Part shown: positions 1 through 5,598 of the stretch, piece after piece
How the letters are laid out: every line of letters starts with the position of its first letter
Numbering within the stretch: the stretch's first letter is position 1
NCBI GenBank assembly: GCA_910578745.1
Contig: CAJTSN010000070.1
Coordinates: 1 to 5,732 of the forward strand
Source of the DNA: an uncultured Bacilli bacterium
GTDB taxonomy: Bacteria; Bacillota_I; Bacilli_A; RF39; UBA660
Direction: 5' to 3'
DNA: 5,732 nucleotides
Notes under the pieces: generated by a model
Database searches by the model: none
Told to the model about the DNA's origin: nothing
What the model saw: only the letters and a program-made list of their open reading frames with translations
Position numbers and translations under genes: made by a program

Positions 1-18
1 TAAGAGATTACTCTTCTT

Positions 19-300
19 ATGGCTATTGTGCAAATAGTAAAAGAAAAATTAGAAATTGATGAGATATTGAAAAAGAAAGTAAATAATTTATTAAAATTTA
101 ATAATATTAAAGGTAACTTAAAAAATGGTTATATTATTAGTTTGATAAATACCAATATTACCTATATACAGCCACATAGACTTGAAATAAAAGGAACTAT
201 TTATCTTTTCTTTAACGAGTGTGAAGATGTTTATATTAATGATTTAAGTAGGTCTATTCCTTTGAAAGATTTAGAAAAAATTATTAAGTGTACATTTTAA
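19..300 (+). CDS. Hypothetical 93-aa protein
   Basis: I do not recognise this protein. It is Lys/Ile/Asn-rich, with a charged helical N-terminus (residues about 6-30) and a more beta-like middle (NGYIISLINTNITYIQ, then IKGTIYLFF). It has no signal peptide or membrane segment. A stop codon at 1-3 is in the same frame, so ATG 19 is the first start. There is no good Shine-Dalgarno; instead a small inverted repeat, AAGAG (2-6) and CTCTT (11-15), sits where one would be. The ORF could therefore be a 3' piece of a longer broken gene. It lies 99 bp ahead of a large serine recombinase, a common place for small accessory genes of integrative elements, but no role can be assigned. Confidence 0.5.
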   Translation: MAIVQIVKEKLEIDEILKKKVNNLLKFNNIKGNLKNGYIISLINTNITYIQPHRLEIKGTIYLFFNECEDVYINDLSRSIPLKDLEKIIKCTF

Positions 301-334
301 ATACAAAATGAATACAAAAATAAACGAAATTATG

Positions 335-369
335 CTGATTTAGTTTATTGAAATAAACGATATAATCAG
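335..369 (+). promoter_or_regulatory. Promoter with nested dyad upstream of the recombinase
   Basis: A perfect -10 box TATAAT lies at 361-366; the -35 region near 338-343 (ATTTAG) is poor. The -10 sits inside a two-tier inverted repeat: CTGATT (335-340) pairs with AATCAG (364-369), and GTTTATT (343-349) pairs with AATAAAC (352-358). AATAAACGA also occurs at 319-327 as a direct repeat of 352-360. The layout fits a repressor operator over the recombinase promoter. It could instead be a recombinase binding site, or a hairpin ending the upstream gene, though no T-tract follows. Confidence 0.4.
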
Positions 370-385
370 TAAAATAAGGTAAAAT

Positions 386-390
386 GGAGG
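386..390 (+). promoter_or_regulatory. Shine-Dalgarno GGAGG pointing at a missing start codon
   Basis: GGAGG at 386-390 is the strongest ribosome-binding sequence in the window. Nine bases downstream, at 400-402, where a start codon is expected in the recombinase frame, the sequence is GCG. An ATG at 384 overlaps this site but is in another frame and stops after seven codons (TAG 405-407). Confidence 0.6.
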
Positions 391-399
391 TTTTTATAA

Positions 400-2199
400 G
401 CGAATAGAAAAAATGCAGCAATATACTGTAGAGTAAGTACTGAAGATCAAGTCAGAGAGGGTTATTCTCTACCTGAACAACAAGAAAAATTAAAAGATTT
501 ATGTAAATATCGTGAATATAATATCTATGGTATTTATGAAGATGCAGGAATATCTGCAAAAGATATGGAACATCGACCACAATTTCAAAAAATGTTAGAG
601 GATGTAAGAAATGGTAAAGTTAATGTTATTGTTGCCTATAAACTAGATAGATTAACAAGGAGTGTTAGAGATTTAGAGGTATTAATTAGTGAATTAGAAA
701 AGTATAATTGTAGTTTAGAATGTGCCATGGATGATATTAATACATCTACCGCTAATGGAAGATTCTTTGTTAGAATGCTTACTGTTTTATCACAATTAGA
801 AATAGAAAGAGTTTCAGAGAGAACAAAATTTGGCATGGTGGGGGCTATAAAAGATGGTCACATTCCTGTAAGAAAAACATTAGGATTTATGAGAGATAAT
901 AAGAAATTAGTAATCAACCCTGCAGAGAGTGATGTTGTAGAAAGGATATTTGATCTGTATTATAAAGGAAAAAGTTATCAAAGTATTGCTAATATCTTTA
1001 ACAAAGAAAATATCCTAAATAAAAAATGGAGGGATACAACAATTCTAAAAATACTTGCTAATCCCTTATATAAAGGTGATTTTATCAGTGGTGGTAGAAA
1101 TGGTACACCTATTCTTTATGAGGGTGTTGTTGATGCTATTATTAGTAAAGAGTTATGGGAAGAGTGCCAAGTACAAACAAGAAAAAATACAAGAAATTAC
1201 ACGAGAAGAAATGATTATATTTTCTTTCAAAAAATAGTATGTCCTAACTGCCATAAAATAATGGCTTGTAAAGCCCCAGGTAGTAAGAAAAAGAAATATA
1301 TTTATTATCAATGTAATCGTTGTAAAACTTATATTAGAGAAGATAAATTAATAGAACTATTAGTAGATGAAATCTCTTCCATTATGGAATATGATTTAAC
1401 AGTTAGAAAATTTTTTGCTCCACTACTTAAACACAAAGTAGAAAATACAAATGAGTTATTAGTTAAGGAAATTAATACTTTAAGAGATAAAATCATTAGA
1501 TTAAAAGAAGCCTATTTAAATCAAATTATAGGAATAGATGAATATAAGAAAAATAAAGAATATTTAGAAACTAGAATCAAAGATATAGAGCAAAAACAAA
1601 AAAAAGAAAAAGAACTCGATCAATATAATTTTACCTTTCAAGATATTATGTTAAAAAGAGATATGGAAAGTATTAAAAGTATGACAATACCTTTTTATGA
1701 TAATCAATTTAAAGTGAAATGGAACGAACTATCGATTAAAGAAAAACTAGATTTAATGATGAGTTATATTGATACTATTGAAGTAATAAAAAAGGATAAT
1801 AAAGAGTTAGAAATCAAGCAAATTAATTTTAGAAAAACGTTTATTGAGGAGTATGCCAATCTATTCAATAATAAAGCCATTAATAGTTATAAAGATGTAA
1901 TAGCAAATGATAATGATATTCAAATAGAAACTACAGTACCTATGACAAAAGAAGAAATAAAAAGTTATATCAAAAAATTACAACAAAGATATCCAATCGA
2001 CTATCAAGAAGTAGAAAAAGTGAAATTAAATGACAATCAGTTCGAGTTAAAGTATACTAGAACAAATGGATTTAATGAACCATTTAAAATAATACCTATC
2101 ATAGATTATAGTAATTTTAAAACTATAACAAGGTATGGTGTCATTGAAATACCTATATCACCTATGCCTATATTAATACCTCTTTCAAGTACCAAATAA
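400..2199 (+). CDS. Large serine recombinase, start codon apparently damaged
   Basis: Large serine recombinases cut and rejoin DNA at attachment sites through a Ser-DNA intermediate to integrate or excise mobile elements. Numbering from codon 400, the resolvase domain opens with IYCRVSTEDQ (catalytic Ser13) and continues through YKLDRLTRS and SQLEIERVSERT. A recombinase domain follows (SIANIFNKE, then ILANPLYKGDF), then a zinc ribbon (C281-x2-C284 and C305-x2-C308), a charged coiled coil (about 349-406) and a basic C-terminus. The 599 codons match the family. The first in-frame ATG (565) would remove the catalytic serine, and a stop at 397-399 bounds the frame. There is no ATG/GTG/TTG between 400 and 565. 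So either the start codon was lost (for example TG changed around 399-402), a base is missing between 400 and 405 linking ATG 384 to this frame, or the read contains an error. Family assignment is secure; activity is doubtful. Confidence 0.85.
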   Translation, partial: ANRKNAAIYCRVSTEDQVREGYSLPEQQEKLKDLCKYREYNIYGIYEDAGISAKDMEHRPQFQKMLEDVRNGKVNVIVAYKLDRLTRSVRDLEVLISELEKYNCSLECAMDDINTSTANGRFFVRMLTVLSQLEIERVSERTKFGMVGAIKDGHIPVRKTLGFMRDNKKLVINPAESDVVERIFDLYYKGKSYQSIANIFNKENILNKKWRDTTILKILANPLYKGDFISGGRNGTPILYEGVVDAIISKELWEECQVQTRKNTRNYTRRNDYIFFQKIVCPNCHKIMACKAPGSKKKKYIYYQCNRCKTYIREDKLIELLVDEISSIMEYDLTVRKFFAPLLKHKVENTNELLVKEINTLRDKIIRLKEAYLNQIIGIDEYKKNKEYLETRIKDIEQKQKKEKELDQYNFTFQDIMLKRDMESIKSMTIPFYDNQFKVKWNELSIKEKLDLMMSYIDTIEVIKKDNKELEIKQINFRKTFIEEYANLFNNKAINSYKDVIANDNDIQIETTVPMTKEEIKSYIKKLQQRYPIDYQEVEKVKLNDNQFELKYTRTNGFNEPFKIIPIIDYSNFKTITRYGVIEIPISPMPILIPLSSTK

Positions 2200-2200
2200 A

Positions 2201-2262
2201 GTACCAATATTTTTCATTCAGTCACTATAAAATGAGGAAAATTGGTACAAATCACTATATTT
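2201..2262 (+). terminator. 18-bp imperfect inverted repeat after the recombinase; terminator or attachment site
   Basis: Arms at 2201-2218 and 2231-2248 are inverted copies with 15 of 18 positions matching. The outer 8 bp, GTACCAAT and ATTGGTAC, are perfect, and the spacer is 12 bp. The T-run 2259-2263 lies a little downstream, so it could act as a weak intrinsic terminator for the recombinase mRNA. A further GTACCAA lies in the last recombinase codons (2189-2195), and TCACTATA is repeated at 2222-2229 and 2252-2259. The 48-bp dyad size also fits a serine-recombinase attachment site. The sequence alone does not decide between these. Confidence 0.4.
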
Positions 2263-2284
2263 TTGCCTGCTAAAATACCTGATT

Positions 2285-2370
2285 TTGTCATACGATTGTC
2301 TTACATTTAAAGAAAAATAGCCAAAATTTAATAAAAATACTTAAGAAATTGTCGTACAAAAGTAAGACAA
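2285..2370. repeat. Four copies of TTGTCNTAC
   Basis: TTGTCATAC (2285-2293), TTGTCTTAC (2296-2304) and TTGTCGTAC (2349-2357) lie on the plus strand. A fourth copy, GTAAGACAA (2362-2370), is the exact inverse of the second. The first two start 11 bp apart, one helical turn. The clustering in non-coding DNA between the recombinase and the next operon suggests protein-binding sites, for an attachment site or an operator. Confidence 0.45.
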
Positions 2371-2423
2371 AATTTAAAATGTCAGACACTATATATTTTC
2401 TAAAACCCTTTGAAATAGGGCTA

Positions 2424-2442
2424 AACTACCCACTGGGTAGTT
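2424..2442. repeat. 19-nt palindrome (hairpin)
   Basis: AACTACCCACTGGGTAGTT is a perfect palindrome around C2433. As RNA it makes an 8-bp stem with the triloop ACU, the most GC-rich stem of the intergenic region. A weaker CCCT/AGGG hairpin (2406-2420) precedes it. Only GTTTGT follows, a poor T-tract, so a terminator is possible but not clear. It could also be a dimeric regulator site or part of an element end. Confidence 0.4.
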
Positions 2443-2543
2443 GTTTGTCAGCCAAGGTTATCCTACTAAAAAGTGACTCGGATTTTGGTACATTAAAACT
2501 AAAAAATACTATAGAAACCTTTAAATAAAATGTACATAAAATC

Positions 2544-2572
2544 TTTAAAACTATTATTAAAAGTATTATAAT
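2544..2572 (+). promoter_or_regulatory. Predicted sigma-A promoter of the operon
   Basis: TTTAAA (2544-2549) and TATAAT (2567-2572) are separated by 17 bp. Transcription would start near 2579, leaving a leader of about 90 nt before the PPPP peptide. That leader contains the repeat ACGATACGATACAAT (about 2612-2626) and the pair ATATGA/TCATAT (2605-2610 and 2633-2638). AT-richness makes chance matches common, but the full -10 with a 17-bp spacer is good. Confidence 0.5.
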
Positions 2573-2669
2573 ATTTATATAAATTTAATTTTTGTTTAGA
2601 GTAGATATGAAACGATACGATACAATATTCTATCATATAAATAGTAATTTGAAAGTGAGATGACATTTT

Positions 2670-2726
2670 ATGAAATATAAAAAATTTGCTTTTTTAGCAC
2701 CACCACCTCCATATATTTTATTTTAA
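2670..2726 (+). CDS. 18-aa poly-proline leader peptide
   Basis: The ORF encodes MKYKKFAFLAPPPPYILF: a basic start, a short hydrophobic stretch, four consecutive Pro codons (CCA CCA CCT CCA, 2700-2711) and a hydrophobic end. Translation is supported by the same TAATTTGAAAGTGAGAT block (2645-2661) that precedes the downstream genes, with GTGAG ending 10 nt before the ATG. The stop lies 26 nt before the next start. Runs of proline slow ribosomes and depend on EF-P, and the next gene encodes a tRNA-Pro proofreading enzyme. The inferred role is a cis-acting sensor peptide rather than a functional protein. I do not recognise it from any named leader. No clear terminator/antiterminator pair is visible downstream, so any control would more likely act by translational coupling. 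Confidence 0.6.
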   Translation: MKYKKFAFLAPPPPYILF

Positions 2727-2752
2727 TAAAAATATGAAAGTGAGGAAATAAA

Positions 2753-3292
2753 ATGTTTAATATAAGTGAAATAAAAAAAGAAAAACCTGTTAAATTTAAA
2801 ACTAAATTACAAGAAAAAGTATATAGTGTTTTAGATGAATTAAATATTCACTATGAACGAGTAGATACTGATGAAGCAATTACAATGGAAGATTGTATTT
2901 TAATAAATAAAAAATTAAATATGAAAATGGTTAAAACATTATTTTTATGTAATAGGCAAGAAACTAATTTCTATTTATTTATTACAACTGGGGATAAAAA
3001 GTTTGATTCTAAAAAATTTAGCAACGAATTAGAAATATCAAGAGTATCTTTTGCTAAAGAAAAATATATGAATAGTATGTTAGATACAAAAATTGGGGCA
3101 GCCACCATATTTAGTTCTTTAATAGATAAAGATAATAAAATACAAATAGTAATTGATAAAGATGTTTTAAATGAAGAATATTATGGTTGTAGTGATGGAA
3201 CAACAACAGGGTATATGAAAATAAAAACAAACGATATTATCAATATAGTTTTACCATATTCAAAACATAAAGAAACAATTATTGAAATGTAA
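2753..3292 (+). CDS. YbaK/ProX-family prolyl-tRNA editing deacylase
   Basis: This 179-aa single-domain protein matches the 'prolyl-tRNA synthetase associated domain' (ProX/PrdX) branch of the YbaK family. These cytosolic enzymes hydrolyse mischarged tRNA-Pro, typically Ala- or Cys-tRNA-Pro, in trans. Visible family features, in order: an N-terminal helix (about 18-31), ITMEDC (43-48), the conserved lysine before a beta strand (K61 in KTLFL), GDKKFDSKK (80-88), the helix/strand ISRVSFAKEKYM (95-106), the KIGAAT loop (113-118), IQIVIDKDVL (130-139) and the end GCSDGTTTGYMKI (145-157). The usual Gly-x-x-x-Pro loop seems to lack its proline, and the C-terminal pocket reads DGTTT rather than a P-x-N-T form, so substrate choice may differ. 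GTGAGG (2740-2745) lies 7 nt before the ATG. It follows the poly-proline peptide by 26 nt and is probably cotranscribed with it. Confidence 0.8.
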   Translation: MFNISEIKKEKPVKFKTKLQEKVYSVLDELNIHYERVDTDEAITMEDCILINKKLNMKMVKTLFLCNRQETNFYLFITTGDKKFDSKKFSNELEISRVSFAKEKYMNSMLDTKIGAATIFSSLIDKDNKIQIVIDKDVLNEEYYGCSDGTTTGYMKIKTNDIINIVLPYSKHKETIIEM

Positions 3293-3294
3293 TT

Positions 3295-3318
3295 CAAATT
3301 ACAATATGAAAGTGAGAT
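3295..3318 (+). repeat. Extended RBS repeat, copy ahead of the PNPOx gene
   Basis: This 24-nt block reads CAAATTACAA then TATGAAAGTGAGAT and matches 3748-3771 at 23 of 24 positions. It fills most of the 31-bp gap between stop 3290-3292 and ATG 3324. GTGAG is the Shine-Dalgarno part, 7 nt before the start. Conservation extends well upstream of what base pairing with 16S rRNA needs. Confidence 0.7.
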
Positions 3319-3323
3319 AATAT

Positions 3324-3743
3324 ATGGAATTAAGTAAAATAGAAAAGTTTATAGATAAACAAAAAGTAAGTTTTATATGTTCTATTGATGATAATAATTA
3401 TCCTAATGTTAAAGCAATGTTAAAACCCAGAAAAAGAAATGGACTTAAAGAATTTTATTTTTCAACAAATACATCATCAATGAGAGTACAACAATATAAA
3501 AATAATCCTAATGCAAGTATTTATTTTTATCATAAAGGGCTTATAAAATATGTTGGTGTAATGCTTAAAGGAAAAATGGAAGTATTAACAGACCAAGAAA
3601 CAAAAAATATGATATGGAAAAAAGGAGATACAATGTTTTACAAAAAAGGTGTTGCTGATTCAGATTATTGTGTACTAAAATTTACTGCTGAAAGTGGAAG
3701 ATATTATTGTGATTTAAAGACAGAAAATTTTGATATAAAGTAA
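3324..3743 (+). CDS. Pyridoxamine 5'-phosphate oxidase-like (FMN split-barrel) protein
   Basis: This 139-aa soluble protein has the PNPOx-like split-barrel fold. The first helix (1-12) leads into strand VSFICSIDDNNYPNVKAM (15-32). Next come FYFSTNTSSMRVQQYKNNPNASIYFY (about 44-69), the typical phosphate/FMN-contacting stretch and helix, then VGVMLKGKMEVL (77-88), the helix TDQETKNMIWKKG and a final strand. Length is normal for single-domain members. Members bind FMN, F420 or haem, and many are uncharacterised; true PNP oxidases are longer, so pyridoxal phosphate synthesis is unlikely. It is in an operon with the deacylase upstream and the membrane gene downstream, each behind the same RBS repeat. 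The substrate cannot be told. Confidence 0.8.
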   Translation: MELSKIEKFIDKQKVSFICSIDDNNYPNVKAMLKPRKRNGLKEFYFSTNTSSMRVQQYKNNPNASIYFYHKGLIKYVGVMLKGKMEVLTDQETKNMIWKKGDTMFYKKGVADSDYCVLKFTAESGRYYCDLKTENFDIK

Positions 3744-3747
3744 CACA

Positions 3748-3771
3748 CAAATTACAATTTGAAAGTGAGAT
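3748..3771 (+). repeat. Extended RBS repeat, copy ahead of the membrane protein gene
   Basis: This block reads CAAATTACAA then TTTGAAAGTGAGAT, differing at one base from 3295-3318. It begins 4 nt after the stop of the previous gene and ends 6 nt before ATG 3778. A shorter match, TAATTTGAAAGTGAGATGA, precedes the leader peptide (2645-2663), and TATGAAAGTGAG (2733-2744) precedes the deacylase. Confidence 0.7.
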
Positions 3772-3777
3772 GAAATA

Positions 3778-4071
3778 ATGGATATTCACTTTGGATTTTC
3801 ATATATAGGTTTCATATTTTTGTTAATGCTAATGATACCTAATATTATATGGAGTAAAAATCAACCTAAAGACTATAATAAATATGTTAAAAACGAAAAT
3901 AAAGTATTATTACTATTTGAAAGAATTGGAGAAATACTAGTAACTTGCATATCTTTGATATTTAGTGATCTTAATATAAATAAGATTTCAAATTGGTCTA
4001 TTATATTGTTAATTGCATTTATTATGATGATTTTATACGAGACAACTATATATAAATCAAGTGCTTTTTAG
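3778..4071 (+). CDS. Small membrane protein, 3' end cut off by the IS110 element
   Basis: The 97-aa product has three hydrophobic segments: about 5-25 (a first segment ending PNIIW), 45-62 (FERIGEILVTCISLIF) and 72-87 (WSIILLIAFIMMILY). The intervening WSKNQPKDYNKYVKNENK is basic. It resembles, from memory, uncharacterised Firmicute membrane proteins of about 170-200 aa that continue after the LYE motif with further membrane segments. Here native sequence seems to end at Y87-E88 (4036-4041), and the last nine residues (TTIYKSSAF) would be read from the insertion sequence. It is the last gene of the operon, with its own RBS repeat 8 nt before the ATG. It is probably a non-functional fragment; no function is assigned. 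Confidence 0.65.
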   Translation: MDIHFGFSYIGFIFLLMLMIPNIIWSKNQPKDYNKYVKNENKVLLLFERIGEILVTCISLIFSDLNINKISNWSIILLIAFIMMILYETTIYKSSAF

Positions 4072-4158
4072 AAAATTTTATGAAAAAGTTTGAAAATCCA
4101 AATGTACAAAATTATTGCATGACAAAAACAACGAAAGCATCAATTTTTTTAGAAAAAT

Positions 4159-5361
4159 TTAGTTCTTGTTATCTTTGATATTGTCGTATCGGATATAGTC
4201 TCTATTTTCTTTCAGAATATAGTAGATAATCGTTAATAGTTTACGACTGATGCCTGCTAAGGCAACAAAATGGTGCTTACCTTCCGATATCTTTTTATCG
4301 TAATAAGTTCTCAGTTCAGTTTCATTTGAGATAGCAACTAAGCTTGCTGTATAAATAGCATGGCGAAGATAAGGAGAACCTCTTTTAGAAGTTTTCTCAT
4401 TAGTAGATAGTTTATTACCCGATTGATTTTCAGATGGATCAGTACCAGCAAAAGCAATCAGTTTACTAGGTTTGTCAAAATTATTAATATCTCCAATTTC
4501 AGCTAAAATAATAGGAGCAAGATTAACACCAACACCTGGAACTGATAAAAGATGACTATCTAGTTTATTATAAAGCGCTTTGATTTCAACACTTACTTCA
4601 TCAATTTGTTTCTCTAGGAAAATAATTTGGTTGATAAGTTGTTTAATTTCAAAGGAGCAAGCATCTGTAGTGAATTTAATACCAAAAGAAGACTTAGCTA
4701 TATTTTTAATATGAAGAGCGCTATCTTTATTGAATTTACCCCTACTGCTTTTAGATAACAAATTAGCTAGTTTTGTAGTAGAAATCTTAATGATGTCATC
4801 AGGAGTTGGACAATTGAGTAATAATTGCTTAGAAGTTACTCCAAATGTATCACAAAAGAGTTTCTTATATTCGGGAAATACTTTATCCAAAATTCCAATT
4901 ACTTGTGTTTTAAGAGAAGAAACATTATCCACAATGTTACTTCTAAAACGAGTTAGTTGCTTTAGGGATAATAAGTTTTTCTCAGGTAGTCTAGATTCTT
5001 TAGAACCAAAAACTCTTAAGTAATCAGCAATAATAATAGAATCAATAACATCATTCTTTTGTTTTCTATTATTATAAGCACCACGATAAGATTTAACTTG
5101 ATAAGGATTATAAACAGAAACATTGAATCCATTATCTGTCAAGGCTGAATATAAGGCAAGCCAGTAGTGACCTGTTGCTTCCATAGCCACTTCAATATTA
5201 CTTAATTTTCCAAGTTTATCTTGAATAGTACTAAGAAGTTTTTGAAATCCTTCATTACTATTCGTAAACTTAATTGCTCTTATAACAACATCGCCAGTAT
5301 TGTTCATAAGAGAGGCAACATGATTGGTTTTGGCAATATCGATTCCTAAAAAATAATTCAT
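4159..5361 (-). CDS. IS110-family transposase (bridge-RNA-guided recombinase)
   Basis: The 400-aa protein has the two IS110 domains. The N-terminal RuvC-like DEDD domain begins FLGIDIAKTNH (D8) and continues with EVAMEATGHYW (E61) and QKNDVIDS (D104, D107). A helical linker follows (about 125-265). The C-terminal Transposase_20 domain contains LLSVPGVGVNLAPIILAEIG (271-290), LIAFAGTDP (301-309), QSG (Ser314, a candidate nucleophile) and SKRGSPYLRHAIYTAS (325-340). All catalytic acidic residues are present, so it may be active. The start at 5361 is chosen because minus-strand GGAG lies 8 nt upstream and GIDIAK falls at residues 6-11, as usual. A longer frame to 5460 would run back through the non-coding leader. 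Related enzymes use a bridge RNA from the element's own non-coding end to pair target and donor DNA. Confidence 0.92.
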   Translation of the reverse strand: MNYFLGIDIAKTNHVASLMNNTGDVVIRAIKFTNSNEGFQKLLSTIQDKLGKLSNIEVAMEATGHYWLALYSALTDNGFNVSVYNPYQVKSYRGAYNNRKQKNDVIDSIIIADYLRVFGSKESRLPEKNLLSLKQLTRFRSNIVDNVSSLKTQVIGILDKVFPEYKKLFCDTFGVTSKQLLLNCPTPDDIIKISTTKLANLLSKSSRGKFNKDSALHIKNIAKSSFGIKFTTDACSFEIKQLINQIIFLEKQIDEVSVEIKALYNKLDSHLLSVPGVGVNLAPIILAEIGDINNFDKPSKLIAFAGTDPSENQSGNKLSTNEKTSKRGSPYLRHAIYTASLVAISNETELRTYYDKKISEGKHHFVALAGISRKLLTIIYYILKENRDYIRYDNIKDNKN

Positions 5362-5384
5362 AATAACAACTCCAATTCTTGAAA

Positions 5385-5565
5385 TATTTAAGATAGAGGC
5401 GAATGCCCTCAGTACCTTTACAAAGATATAACCTCGCAAATGAAAGGCAAAAGATAACACTCTAGTCCTTATACAACTTATTCATATCCAATTTGTAAAG
5501 AAGAGGCTTTAGTCTTTATGAAGAACCAAATGTTCAAGGTTATGGCTAAAACCACTCTATCTCTA
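5385..5565 (-). ncRNA. Candidate bridge RNA in the IS110 left end
   Basis: IS110-group elements transcribe a bridge RNA of roughly 180 nt from the non-coding end upstream of the transposase. Here a stretch of about 180 nt lies between the predicted promoter (5571-5598) and the transposase RBS. Visible RNA features on the minus strand: UAAAGA/UCUUUA (5513-5518 with 5496-5501) closing an 11-nt loop, CCUUU/AAAGG (5443-5447 with 5415-5419) around a 23-nt loop, and a short GAGG/CCUC hairpin (5396-5410). Both termini are estimates. Confidence 0.5.
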
Positions 5566-5570
5566 CAAAC

Positions 5571-5598
5571 ATTATAATATAGATTTTATAATCTACAA
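5571..5598 (-). promoter_or_regulatory. Minus-strand promoter in the IS110 left end
   Basis: Read on the minus strand, TTGTAG (5598-5593) and TATAAT (5576-5571) are 16 bp apart, with a predicted start near 5564. The spacer holds the dyad TAGATT/AATCTA (5580-5585 and 5590-5595). The position suits transcription of the bridge RNA and then the transposase. Confidence 0.5.

Noticed and set aside
636..836. 66-aa minus-strand ORF inside the recombinase
   Set aside because: It lies antisense to the conserved resolvase domain, has no RBS and no recognisable product; it is a shadow frame.
1055..1237. 60-aa plus-strand ORF in another frame of the recombinase
   Set aside because: It overlaps conserved recombinase sequence entirely and has no independent support.
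565..2199. Recombinase starting at ATG 565
   Set aside because: This start would omit YCRVSTEDQ and the catalytic serine, which are plainly encoded in the same frame upstream, and it has no Shine-Dalgarno.
2579..2669. T-box or other tRNA-sensing riboswitch ahead of the operon
   Set aside because: The leader is only about 90 nt, and no T-box bulge sequence, specifier hairpin or terminator/antiterminator pair is visible.
4080..4178. Short ORF MKKFENPNVQNYCMTKTTKA... after the membrane gene
   Set aside because: It has no RBS, runs into the 3' end of the transposase on the opposite strand, and lies within the predicted IS right end.
4730..5023. 97-aa plus-strand ORF opposite the transposase
   Set aside because: It is a reverse-complement shadow of the transposase linker region.
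5362..5460. 33-residue N-terminal extension of the transposase
   Set aside because: The extension covers the non-coding leader. The start at 5361 has GGAG at the right distance and puts GIDIAK at the expected N-terminal position.
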